DNA from: Planctomycetota bacterium
GTDB taxonomy: Bacteria; Planctomycetota; MHYJ01; JACQXL01
DNA length: 64,000 bases
NCBI GenBank assembly: GCA_016235865.1
Contig: JACRIK010000021.1
Location: 33,226-97,225 of the forward strand
Direction: 5' to 3'
Shown here: one piece after another, positions 24,174 to 31,518 of the stretch
How positions within the stretch are numbered: position 1 is the stretch's first letter
Layout: every line of letters starts with the position of its first letter
Made by a program: the position numbers and the translations under genes
The notes under the pieces: generated by a model
Told to the model about the DNA's origin: nothing
The model's input: the letters and a program-made list of their open reading frames with translations, nothing else
Database searches by the model: none

Positions 24174-25292
24174 ATGAGAACATTGTTATGCGTGATTGCG
24201 GCGGTTGCCTTTTTAGGGCTGCCGGTATTAGCCGAAGATGTTAAGGTGGATTTTAAAGGCAGCCGTATGGCCGCCGGCTATATGGATACCGGAGCACAGG
24301 GTGATAAAACCCCGGGGACTTTCGTCGTTCCGGATGCCAAGGTCCGGCTTAATGGCACATTTGATGAAAACACTTCTGCCGTGCTGAGATTAAGTTTTAG
24401 CAATGCCGCAGCCGGTAACGCCGACTATGCCTACGTGAAACTGACCAATGTTATTAAGAGATTGGCCAATAGCGATACGGTTAACCCGGACATCTATGTC
24501 GGTCGGATAAAGATTAACTTCGGAGAAGAGACCTTCACCGACAACCCAGTGGAAGGCGTCTTGATCCAGAATTCACGGGGAGTCGTCAATGGTTATGACA
24601 GCGGCGTTGAATTCAGGCAGAAGGCACTCCCAATCGAACTGCCGGTAACCCTGGGTTATTCGCTTTCAATTCTGAACGGTGGCGACGTTGCGGCAACATC
24701 AGGCTTTACTGATGACAACAACTCCAAGGCATACGCCCTAAAGGTAATGGCGCAGATGAAGAGCATGCCAATGTATTTCTCGCTGTCCCAGTATGATTCG
24801 GGCACGCTCCCGAGCGGCAGCACCTCGGCGCTAATGGGCCGCACTGATGCGACCGGGCCGTGGTATCTCAAGGGCTACGAACTCAATGTCCGTTATGACA
24901 TGCTGGAAGGCGACCAGAAGTTTGACCCGGCAAAGGCGCCGTTGTTCAGCGATGCTAAGGCTGTTTTCCGTCTGGCTTATGGTTCGGCTACTGACGGGGA
25001 CACGACGGTTGCCGCCCGGACTACTATCGGCCATGTAATGCTGGATGGCATCTTCAATGCTGATAAGAAGTGGTATGTCGCGTTCCGTTATAGTTATGAT
25101 GATGTGGCTACTGAAACATCAGCAGATGTAGACGCCGGCAAAACCACCCGGATGTCAATCGGCGGTGGCCATCGGCTTTCGGACAATGCGATTCTGAAGT
25201 TGGATTATACAACGAATACCGAAGCTGACAACGCAACCAATCCGAAGGTTGACAATGATTCAGTCAGCTTACTAATGACCGTAAAGTGGTAA
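24174..25292 (+). CDS. Outer-membrane beta-barrel porin 2
   Basis: 372 residues with a signal peptide cut after VLA (mature start EDVKVDFKG). Beta-strand pattern throughout (DAKVRLNGTFDENTSAVLRLSF, YALKVMAQMKSMPMYFSLSQY, WYVAFRYSYDD) and a terminal aromatic residue (LLMTVKW). The sequence differs from the barrel at 6800. It is the last gene of half 2 and is followed by structured terminator copy 2. Phosphate- or anion-selective porin folds are possible, not shown. Confidence 0.75.
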   Translation: MRTLLCVIAAVAFLGLPVLAEDVKVDFKGSRMAAGYMDTGAQGDKTPGTFVVPDAKVRLNGTFDENTSAVLRLSFSNAAAGNADYAYVKLTNVIKRLANSDTVNPDIYVGRIKINFGEETFTDNPVEGVLIQNSRGVVNGYDSGVEFRQKALPIELPVTLGYSLSILNGGDVAATSGFTDDNNSKAYALKVMAQMKSMPMYFSLSQYDSGTLPSGSTSALMGRTDATGPWYLKGYELNVRYDMLEGDQKFDPAKAPLFSDAKAVFRLAYGSATDGDTTVAARTTIGHVMLDGIFNADKKWYVAFRYSYDDVATETSADVDAGKTTRMSIGGGHRLSDNAILKLDYTTNTEADNATNPKVDNDSVSLLMTVKW

Positions 25293-25311
25293 TTTGATTG
25301 TTATAAACGAG

Positions 25312-25425
25312 GAATTCTGTTGATACCGAGAGTTGAAGGCAGGATTTCTTTATTAAATGGTGGCGTCAAAGACGCCAAACGCCTCGGCCCCGCACCTATC
25401 ACAATGATGGGTGCGGGGCTCTTTT
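25312..25425 (+). terminator. Structured terminator element, copy 2
   Basis: The same conserved 5' block as at 10937 (GAATTCTGTTGATACCGAG, then AGTTGAAG and CAGGATTT). Then a variable hairpin (TGGCGTC/GACGCCA, 25361-25377), CGCCTCGG, and the terminator hairpin GCCCCGCACC against GGTGCGGGGC (25387-25419) plus CTTTT. CCGAG (25326) pairs fully with CTCGG (25383). The two hairpins differ in sequence from copy 1 but keep their pairing. It also lies between convergent genes. Confidence 0.75.
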
Positions 25426-25429
25426 ATCC

Positions 25430-26362
25430 CTAAAATAGCAGACCGTCTATTACATAGGCAATTATCAGGCCGGCCCCGAAGGTAAGATGCACCATAATCG
25501 TCGAGGCATTGGCCGGGATGAGCTCGTATGCCTTATCCTTATGCGCCATGGTTATCCGGATAATCTTTACTGCCAGCGGAAATGTCAAAATGGTAATCAG
25601 TCCGAAGACCGGTAATAGCCCTAAAATCACCAGTATAACCGTATAAAGATAAGTGCTCAAAAGCAATCCGTAAAACAGGTAGGCGGCTCGCTCTTTACCC
25701 AAAATCACCGGAAGCGTTTTCTTGTTGACCGATTTGTCCGCCTCGTAGTCCGGGAACTCGTTGATATACAGCACCAGGGCAATCAGCAGCGCCACCGGCA
25801 CTGATGCCAGAAACGGAATTGGCGTCAGATGCTGGGTCTGGACATAGTAACTGCCCACCACCATCAGCGGTCCGAAACCCAGGCCGGTAGCTAATTCACC
25901 CAGCCCCAGCCCTCTGTAACCAATCTGTATTGGTCGTCCTGTATAGAAGAATCCCAGGAATACGCCGGCAATCCCGATATACAGAATTACATTACCGGGC
26001 AGGATATAGTTGAGATATAAGCCAATTAGCGAGCCGAGCGCAAAACTGGTCAGCGCTGCCAGTAATATCTGATACGGTTTGACGGCTCTATCTTGAATCA
26101 CCCGGCTGCCGCCGGAAAACGGCGTGGGGGTCTGGTTATTCCAGTCATTGCCTGAAAGGTGGTCGAAATAGTCATTGGCCAGGTTCACGCCGATATGGAT
26201 AAAAATCCCGCCCACCAGGGTCAGCGCAAAATAGCCCCAGTAAAAGGTATTTATCTCGGTCCAGCCGATGACTGCGCCTAAGATAATCGGGATAATGGTG
26301 GCCGTCAGGAACGGTGCCCGGATGGCCTTGAGCCAGATTTTTGCCTTATTGTTCATAAACAA
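25430..26362 (-). CDS. menA: UbiA-family prenyltransferase, MenA-like
   Basis: 310 residues and about nine membrane spans. The first Asp-rich motif NLANDYFDHLSG and the second NEFPDYEADK with KKTLPVILG match 1,4-dihydroxy-2-naphthoate polyprenyltransferase, which attaches the isoprenoid tail in menaquinone synthesis. Other UbiA activities cannot be excluded. Menaquinone would be the electron partner of the NrfD-type complex. AAAAGGAG precedes the ATG, and a two-hairpin element (26375-26429) lies in the leader. Its first 30 residues resemble the start of the cyclophilin gene downstream. Confidence 0.82.
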   Translation of the reverse strand: MFMNNKAKIWLKAIRAPFLTATIIPIILGAVIGWTEINTFYWGYFALTLVGGIFIHIGVNLANDYFDHLSGNDWNNQTPTPFSGGSRVIQDRAVKPYQILLAALTSFALGSLIGLYLNYILPGNVILYIGIAGVFLGFFYTGRPIQIGYRGLGLGELATGLGFGPLMVVGSYYVQTQHLTPIPFLASVPVALLIALVLYINEFPDYEADKSVNKKTLPVILGKERAAYLFYGLLLSTYLYTVILVILGLLPVFGLITILTFPLAVKIIRITMAHKDKAYELIPANASTIMVHLTFGAGLIIAYVIDGLLF

Positions 26363-26374
26363 CTCCTTTTCTGA

Positions 26375-26429
26375 CTGGCTGTTAGACCTTTAGTCGTTAC
26401 AGCCAGTTAGACCCCGCCGTATGGCGGGG
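26375..26429 (-). repeat. Two-hairpin element in the menA leader
   Basis: Read on the minus strand: CCCCGCC/GGCGGGG, then CTGGCTGT/ACAGCCAG with the loop AACGACTAAAGGTCTA, then the menA ribosome binding site. The loop is nearly that of 6532 and 22081, but the stem has a different sequence with compensating changes on both sides. Confidence 0.65.
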
Positions 26430-26438
26430 CATTCATTA

Positions 26439-27494
26439 TTATTTCTTACTTGGCGTTTCCTTAAATTCAAACGATATCGTTCTGATGGTTACTTTTTCCG
26501 TAGGTTTTGATGGTGGGTCTTTCGGCATGTTCGGATTAGCCACGGTTCGGACATTGCCGATTGATTCAAGCACGTCCAGGCCTGATACCAGTTCTCCGAA
26601 GGCGGTAAACTTATTGTCCAGGATTGTTTGCGGCCCCAGGCAGATGAAAAACTGGCTCCCGGCGCTGTCATTGGGGTCGCCGTGCGCCATGGATAACGTG
26701 CCTTTGAGGTGCTTGTTCTTGTTGAATTCCGCCTTTATGGAGTAGCCCGGCCAGCCCAGCCCGTCGCCTTTGGGGCATCCGCTCTGAACCATAAAGTCCT
26801 TGATAATCCGGTGGAAGATATTCTTGTTATAATAACCCTCTTTGGCCAGGCGGACGAAATTTATCGTTGTATTGGGTGCCTCGCTGAAGAAAAATCGGCA
26901 CTTCATCGTGCCTCGTGAGGTGTCTATCTTGGCAATCAGTTCTCCGTCGGTTGGTTTTTCCGGCTTGTTTGATTTAGGCGGGATGACGTTAATCTTCAGC
27001 ATGTCAGAAGAAATCTGGTTTTGGGCGCCCTTATAATATGCCTTGATTTCCCATGTGCCCATGACCACAGCCGGAATATTGAAAACTGTTTTGGACTCGG
27101 CGCCGGCGGCCAGTGAAATCCTAGCCATCTTGGCTTTGTTATGGTCATAAACCGAAGGCGTAATCACCGAATAAGTAAAATTCTTGTCCGACGGATAAAT
27201 GGTCTTTATCCGGAACGAGACCGAATCAAAATCAAGCATGGGTTTGATAATATCCATATTGTCGTGAGTCATATTGGTCAGGGTGAGCGTAATCACAATC
27301 CAGTCCCCGATAGTTACCTCGGTCTGGGCCGGCGTGGCAATCATTTTTAACGACGGCGGCGCGGCCTGACTCTCGTTGCTGGTAAATACGCCTGTGATGA
27401 TAATGGCCAGGCCGGTTACAATCGCGGCCGTAAAAAGCGGGGCCCGGACGGCTTTAAGCCGGATTTTTAACTTAGCGGGAATAGACGGTTTCAT
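26439..27494 (-). CDS. Exported cyclophilin-type peptidyl-prolyl isomerase 1
   Basis: 351 residues. An N-terminal hydrophobic segment (about 18-37) is followed by an immunoglobulin-like beta domain (about 48-165) and a cyclophilin domain (about 190-345) with FHRIIKDFMVQSGCPKGDG, GTLSMAHGDPNDSAGSQFFI and KFTAFGELVSG. It should help fold proteins in the periplasm. The segment KAVRAPLFTAAIVTGLAII resembles KAIRAPFLTATIIPIILGA at the start of MenA, and the DNA matches there as well, which suggests the leader was copied from menA. It overlaps the next isomerase gene by 4 bp. Confidence 0.9.
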   Translation of the reverse strand: MKPSIPAKLKIRLKAVRAPLFTAAIVTGLAIIITGVFTSNESQAAPPSLKMIATPAQTEVTIGDWIVITLTLTNMTHDNMDIIKPMLDFDSVSFRIKTIYPSDKNFTYSVITPSVYDHNKAKMARISLAAGAESKTVFNIPAVVMGTWEIKAYYKGAQNQISSDMLKINVIPPKSNKPEKPTDGELIAKIDTSRGTMKCRFFFSEAPNTTINFVRLAKEGYYNKNIFHRIIKDFMVQSGCPKGDGLGWPGYSIKAEFNKNKHLKGTLSMAHGDPNDSAGSQFFICLGPQTILDNKFTAFGELVSGLDVLESIGNVRTVANPNMPKDPPSKPTEKVTIRTISFEFKETPSKK

Positions 27495-28561
27495 TTATTG
27501 CTCGGCATTTCTCGAAATTCCAGAGAAATTGATTTTATAAACACATTCTCCATCGGTTTGGACATCTCTTTTGGGTTGCCGGGATTGGGCCCGGTTTGGA
27601 TGTTGGCTATGGTATCCAAAACATCCGTGCCCTCGACCAGTTCGCCAAAGGCGGTATATTGGTTGTCCAATTTCGGAGCCGCGTCGTGGCAGATAAAAAA
27701 CTGGCATCCGGCGCTGTCGTTATCCAAAGGTATCGGCGGATTCTGCGAGCTCCGGGCCATAGACAGGGTGCCTCTAAGATGCCTGTGGGCGTTGAATTCT
27801 CCTTTGATGCAATAACCCGGGCCGCCGCTGCCGTTGCCGTTCGGGTCTCCGCCCTGGATCATAAAACCCTTCATAATCCGGTGGAAGGTCAGGTTGTCAT
27901 AAAACCCTTTTTTGGACTGGCGGAGAAAACTCAGCACCGTATTAGGCGCATCGTTGAAAAAGAACCGGCACTTCATCGTGCCCTTTGAGGTTTCTATTTT
28001 GGCAATCAGTTCGCCGTCGGTTGGTTTTTCCGGTTTATCAGACTTGGGCGGAACGATAGTAATCTTAAGCGGTTCGGCGGAAAACAGTTTATTGGACCCC
28101 TGATAATAGGCCGTGATTTCCCACAGGCCCAGGGTTGCGGCCGGCAGCTTAAAGGCTTCCTGGACTTGAGCCCCGGCAGCTAGTGAAATCCTGTCCAGCT
28201 GGCCAGGATTATGTTCATAAGCCGAGGGTGTAATCGCCGAATGGACAAATTTCTTGATCCCGGCTGGTTTTATCAAAAACGAGACCGAATCAATATCCAG
28301 CATCGGCTTGATGATATCCATCTTGTCAGCGGTGGTATTGGTGAAGGTCAGGGTAATCACAATCCATTCTCCGATAGTTACCTCGTTTTGTTCTACTGTA
28401 GCGGCCAGTTTTAACGGCTGAGCCGGCGGAGCGACAGCGGAGTCCCGCTCCAAGCGGGGCGGCGCGGCCTGGTTCTCGCTGCCGGAGAATCCGGCTACGC
28501 TTAATAATGCGCAGACAATAATCGCGCCGATAAGAATAGAGTTATTAAATGCCATAGACAA
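27491..28561 (-). CDS. Exported cyclophilin-type peptidyl-prolyl isomerase 2
   Basis: 356 residues, a tandem paralogue of the gene at 26439 with the same order: signal peptide, Ig-like domain, cyclophilin domain (FHRIMKGFMIQGGDPNGNG, GTLSMARSS, DSAGCQFFICHDA, YTAFGELVEG). Its N-terminus is an ordinary signal peptide without the MenA-like stretch, so this copy probably shows the older form. A short extra stretch (ERDSAVAPPAQP, near 28430-28460) contains a CCCGCTCCAAGCGGGG hairpin at DNA level. The two copies probably share a transcript. Confidence 0.9.
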   Translation of the reverse strand: MSMAFNNSILIGAIIVCALLSVAGFSGSENQAAPPRLERDSAVAPPAQPLKLAATVEQNEVTIGEWIVITLTFTNTTADKMDIIKPMLDIDSVSFLIKPAGIKKFVHSAITPSAYEHNPGQLDRISLAAGAQVQEAFKLPAATLGLWEITAYYQGSNKLFSAEPLKITIVPPKSDKPEKPTDGELIAKIETSKGTMKCRFFFNDAPNTVLSFLRQSKKGFYDNLTFHRIMKGFMIQGGDPNGNGSGGPGYCIKGEFNAHRHLRGTLSMARSSQNPPIPLDNDSAGCQFFICHDAAPKLDNQYTAFGELVEGTDVLDTIANIQTGPNPGNPKEMSKPMENVFIKSISLEFREMPSNK

Positions 28562-28607
28562 TCCTTTCTGTTAAGCGTTTTATTTATATCAAAAAGCCAT
28601 GATGGGG

Positions 28608-29759
28608 TCAATGAATTAACGCCACCTGTCTTTTGGTAAAAACCATTGGTTGCCCCGGTTTATGCCTGAATCCATCTAATCCTAACGCCCTGATAATCTC
28701 TTTTCTTAATTGGTCTATGCCGGTTCGCTTCAGAGCTGAAATATTTACATTTGGGATTTTAGATGTTAGATTTTTGATTTTAGGGTGCAAATCGATTTTA
28801 TTTATTGCCACTATAATTGGCGCTCGGATTGTGTTTGGTAATTTAAAGATATTAAGAAACCATGGTTTTTTCTTCTTGGTGTCTTGGTGTCTTGGTGGCG
28901 GAATAATCTCATCCTTTTCCACCACCAGCACAATCACATCTGCCTTGGGGATTTCTGCCCGGGCATAGGCTATACCGATTTTTTCTATAGCGTCTCTGGT
29001 GGACTTGCGCAGTCCGGCCGTATCCACCAGCACAAACGGGAATCCGTCGATGGCAAAGACATCCTCTATAGTGTCCCGGGTCGTGCCGGGCAGATGGTGC
29101 GTAATGGCCCGGTCCTGTCCGAGCAGGGCATTGAATAGGGTGGACTTACCGACATTAGGCCGGCCCAGGATGAGAATTCGCCTGGACTGGGTCAGGGCCA
29201 GTCCGAATCCGGCTGATTCCCGCAGTTCCTTATGATTCTTGGCTGATTTTATCGCCTTTGATAAAGCGCCGTTGTATTGGTCTAACAGCACGGCCGCGGC
29301 CAAGGGCGTTTGGGCCTGCAGCAGGTATTCCAGCGCCTCGGCCTGGATTTTATCCAGCCGGCCTTGTTTATGGGCCAGGTTTATTAACTTTGGCCGGGAC
29401 AGTTCCTTGGCGCCGAATCGCTTGAGCAGATAGCCGATTAAGCGGCAGGGCATTATCCCGCCGTGCGCGTTGATTTCCACGGTGTCTAACTTGGTCAAGC
29501 TATTCTTGGCCGGCGTAAAATGGATGATGACCTCGTCTATTATTTCGCCTTTAACCCTCTCCCCTTGTGGGAGAGGGGAGGGTGAGGGGGTGGAATAAAT
29601 GTTCCCCAGATAAATCCGGTTCGGTTTAATCCGTCCTTTATGTTTAGCCGGCCTGAATATCTTTCCGGTTATCTCCAACGCATCCCGGCCGAATAACTCG
29701 ATTATCCCGATGCCGCCTGTGCCCTGGGGCGTGGTGATGGAGAAATAATTGATATTCAT
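28608..29759 (-). CDS. mnmE: tRNA modification GTPase MnmE, C-terminally truncated
   Basis: MnmE with MnmG modifies the wobble uridine of some tRNAs. Start chosen at 29759 (MNINYFSITTPQGTGGIGII); an upstream in-frame ATG would overlap coaX. 383 residues: N-terminal folate-binding domain, part of the helical domain, and a GTPase domain with GRPNVGKSTLFNALLG, DTAGLR and NKID. The frame ends after FTKRQVALIH, so the last helical part with the family's C-terminal C(I/L)GK is missing. Two in-frame repeat-derived stretches are visible: TPSPSPLPQGERVKGE (DNA 29553-29592) and PPRHQDTKKKKPW (DNA about 28870-28903). Confidence 0.88.
   Translation of the reverse strand: MNINYFSITTPQGTGGIGIIELFGRDALEITGKIFRPAKHKGRIKPNRIYLGNIYSTPSPSPLPQGERVKGEIIDEVIIHFTPAKNSLTKLDTVEINAHGGIMPCRLIGYLLKRFGAKELSRPKLINLAHKQGRLDKIQAEALEYLLQAQTPLAAAVLLDQYNGALSKAIKSAKNHKELRESAGFGLALTQSRRILILGRPNVGKSTLFNALLGQDRAITHHLPGTTRDTIEDVFAIDGFPFVLVDTAGLRKSTRDAIEKIGIAYARAEIPKADVIVLVVEKDEIIPPPRHQDTKKKKPWFLNIFKLPNTIRAPIIVAINKIDLHPKIKNLTSKIPNVNISALKRTGIDQLRKEIIRALGLDGFRHKPGQPMVFTKRQVALIH
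28870..28903 (-). repeat. CACCAAGA-type repeat inside mnmE
   Basis: Direct copies of GTGTCTTGGTGTCTTGGTGG (minus strand CACCAAGACACCAAGA) encode RHQDTKKKK in the GTPase domain, in a loop between the G3 and G4 motifs. CACAGAGGCACAGAG-like stretches at 38012 and 61512 look like relatives outside genes. Confidence 0.5.
29553..29592 (-). repeat. CTCTCCCC...GGGAGAG repeat inside mnmE
   Basis: CCTCTCCC/GGGAGAGG with a short loop, flanked by GGGTGAGGGGGTG. On the coding strand it reads TPSPSPLPQGER in the N-terminal domain and keeps the frame. Confidence 0.65.
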
Positions 29760-29769
29760 AAATAACGGC

Positions 29770-30624
29770 TTATCTGCCTTTTGTGGACAAATACGCATGA
29801 ACCAATCCCCTCAGTGTCAGATATGGCACCAGATTGGTTTTAAATGGTATGGCTGATTTGACTATCTCGGCATCGCCGCCGGTCAGCACGATTTTCAGTC
29901 CGGAAGGTTTTACCTTAATGGTCTTGACCAGTTCTTGGACGATATTCTTTACCAGTCCCGCACCACCGTGATAGACACCTGAGATAATTGCATCCTGGGT
30001 ATTCTTGCCCAGAGCCACGGGCCTTTTAGACGGTAACTTTACCCAGGGCAGTTGGGCGCAGTTCTGGTAGAGCGATTTTGCCATCATACTGATGCCCGGC
30101 GCAATCACCCCGCCTAAGAATTCACCACGGCTATTGACTATGTCAAAGGTGATGGCTGTGCCGCAACTGATGACCAGAATCGGATGCTTTCCTTTAACCA
30201 GTTGCCTTGCCGCTAATGCATTGAGCAGCCGGTCCTTGCCCACCTTGGTCGGGGCATCGGTCCGGTTGATTATCGGGATATCAAAGTCGCCGCTGGACCG
30301 GGCCGTGTCGATTATCCGTGACGGTTTCTGAGCGCCATAAGGGCGCCATGGCGCTTCGGCGCCACCCGCCTTTAACGGTTTAATTTTGAATATCTTTCCC
30401 GCCCACTCAATGATAATCGGCTCGACCTCGGGATTGGTCGAGGCCACCAGGATGGTCTTGACCTTTGAGATAATCTTATTGCCGCCGTTGATGTCCAGGA
30501 CCTTGCTTAAGAATGACTTATTAAGCGAGGTGTTGGGAATGCTCTCGGATGCAATAATCTTATTGGGATTAGCGAAGAAACCCAAATGGGTGTTGGTATT
30601 GCCGATGTCAATGGCTAAAATCAT
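29770..30624 (-). CDS. coaX: Type III pantothenate kinase CoaX
   Basis: First step of coenzyme A synthesis. Family motifs: DIGNTNTHLGFF (ATP site), GKDRLLNALAARQL, ISCGTAITFDIV (catalytic Asp region), GGVIAPGISMM and LTGGDA. At 284 residues it is about 25 longer than common CoaX. The excess corresponds to GGAEAPWRPYGAQKPSR, encoded by a 37-bp palindromic repeat (30329-30365) that also occurs, apparently identical, outside genes at 60567-60603. It is 10 bp upstream of mnmE on the same strand. Confidence 0.92.
   Translation of the reverse strand: MILAIDIGNTNTHLGFFANPNKIIASESIPNTSLNKSFLSKVLDINGGNKIISKVKTILVASTNPEVEPIIIEWAGKIFKIKPLKAGGAEAPWRPYGAQKPSRIIDTARSSGDFDIPIINRTDAPTKVGKDRLLNALAARQLVKGKHPILVISCGTAITFDIVNSRGEFLGGVIAPGISMMAKSLYQNCAQLPWVKLPSKRPVALGKNTQDAIISGVYHGGAGLVKNIVQELVKTIKVKPSGLKIVLTGGDAEIVKSAIPFKTNLVPYLTLRGLVHAYLSTKGR
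30329..30365 (-). repeat. 37-bp palindromic repeat inside coaX (family P2)
   Basis: Contains GGCGCCATGGCGC and GCGCTTCGGCGC-type palindromes. The same 37 bases are at 60567-60603 in an intergenic region. Here they are read in frame as part of the kinase. Confidence 0.85.
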
Positions 30625-30700
30625 GATGATATTATACTTGCATCAGGGATAAAAAGCAAGATAATTATAGACGGAACGGTTGGATAAAAAGTATAAAAGA

Positions 30701-30761
30701 AACCACAGATTCCACTGATTATATCTTATGAAATCTGTGTTTATCTGTGCAATCTGTGGTT
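30701..30761. repeat. Inverted repeat AACCACAGATT...AATCTGTGGTT
   Basis: Perfect 11-bp ends (30701-30711, 30751-30761) with further ATCTGTG copies between them. Related ATCTGTG-rich stretches lie at 39620-39650, 54085-54110 and 60420-60470, mostly just upstream of genes. Confidence 0.6.
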
Positions 30762-30778
30762 ACGACTCTTCGGTATTT

Positions 30779-31438
30779 ATGAATTATTTTGTTCCTGTTT
30801 TCGCGTACCTTAGCCCGGTACTTTTGGGATTGATAGTCGCCTTTCTGGTCGCCACATCTGAGTTTACCCGCCAAGGTGTAAAAAGCATAGGCAAGATGCT
30901 GCTATATTATTTGACCATACCTGTGCTTGCCGTGATGATAGTTATCGGTCTTGTTCCCAGTCCGGCGTCGTTTAATATCAGTTTTATTAATCTCCTCTGC
31001 CTGGCCGTCTTCTTCTGGGGCTGGCTGATAATGGTCGCCGGGGTCAGTTACCTGTTTATTAGGGCAGGGCTGAATAAGAACATTGCCTATATCATCGTAT
31101 CATTGCTAATACTTTTGACAAACGCCACGGTATTTTATATCAATCCGTTTATCAGCGCCTGGCAGGACAATCCCGGCCTGCGCCAGTGGATAATCGGGCT
31201 GGCTGTAAAGATTAATCCGATGCTGACCGTGGCCGGTAACTTCTTCGGCCACGACCTGCTGCGGGCCCGGGCCATGTATTCGCTCTGCGATATCGGGCCG
31301 TATTACTTTTATAGCTATGCCAATTGGTTCACGCTATGGATTATTTATGTGATAATAGGCGCAGTGATGATTGGGCTGGCCTTAATCAAAAAGAATATAA
31401 ACACGAATAAGACGAATACGGCGAATAAAACGAATTAG
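30779..31438 (+). CDS. Integral membrane protein of unknown function
   Basis: From the ATG at 30779 the protein has 219 residues and about six membrane spans. An earlier in-frame start would run through the AATCTGTGG repeat and is unlikely. The last residues (KKNINTNKTNTANKTN) are encoded by the CGAAT-rich repeat at 31395-31490, so the natural C-terminus has probably been extended by that repeat. I recognise no family. It is followed by the membrane-anchored phosphohexomutase. Confidence 0.65.
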   Translation: MNYFVPVFAYLSPVLLGLIVAFLVATSEFTRQGVKSIGKMLLYYLTIPVLAVMIVIGLVPSPASFNISFINLLCLAVFFWGWLIMVAGVSYLFIRAGLNKNIAYIIVSLLILLTNATVFYINPFISAWQDNPGLRQWIIGLAVKINPMLTVAGNFFGHDLLRARAMYSLCDIGPYYFYSYANWFTLWIIYVIIGAVMIGLALIKKNINTNKTNTANKTN

Positions 31439-31490
31439 AATTATTCGTGAGATTCGTTCCATTCGTGTTATTCGTGTTCCTCTGGTTTCT
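31395..31490. repeat. CGAAT/ATTCG inverted repeat cluster
   Basis: Several ACGAATAA-type units are followed by several TTATTCGTG-type units in inverse orientation, centred near 31440. It covers the end of the membrane-protein gene and the false 5' extension of the next frame. Confidence 0.55.
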
Positions 31491-31518
31491 TCGTGTTTTC
31501 TTGAAAGGTATTGTAACT

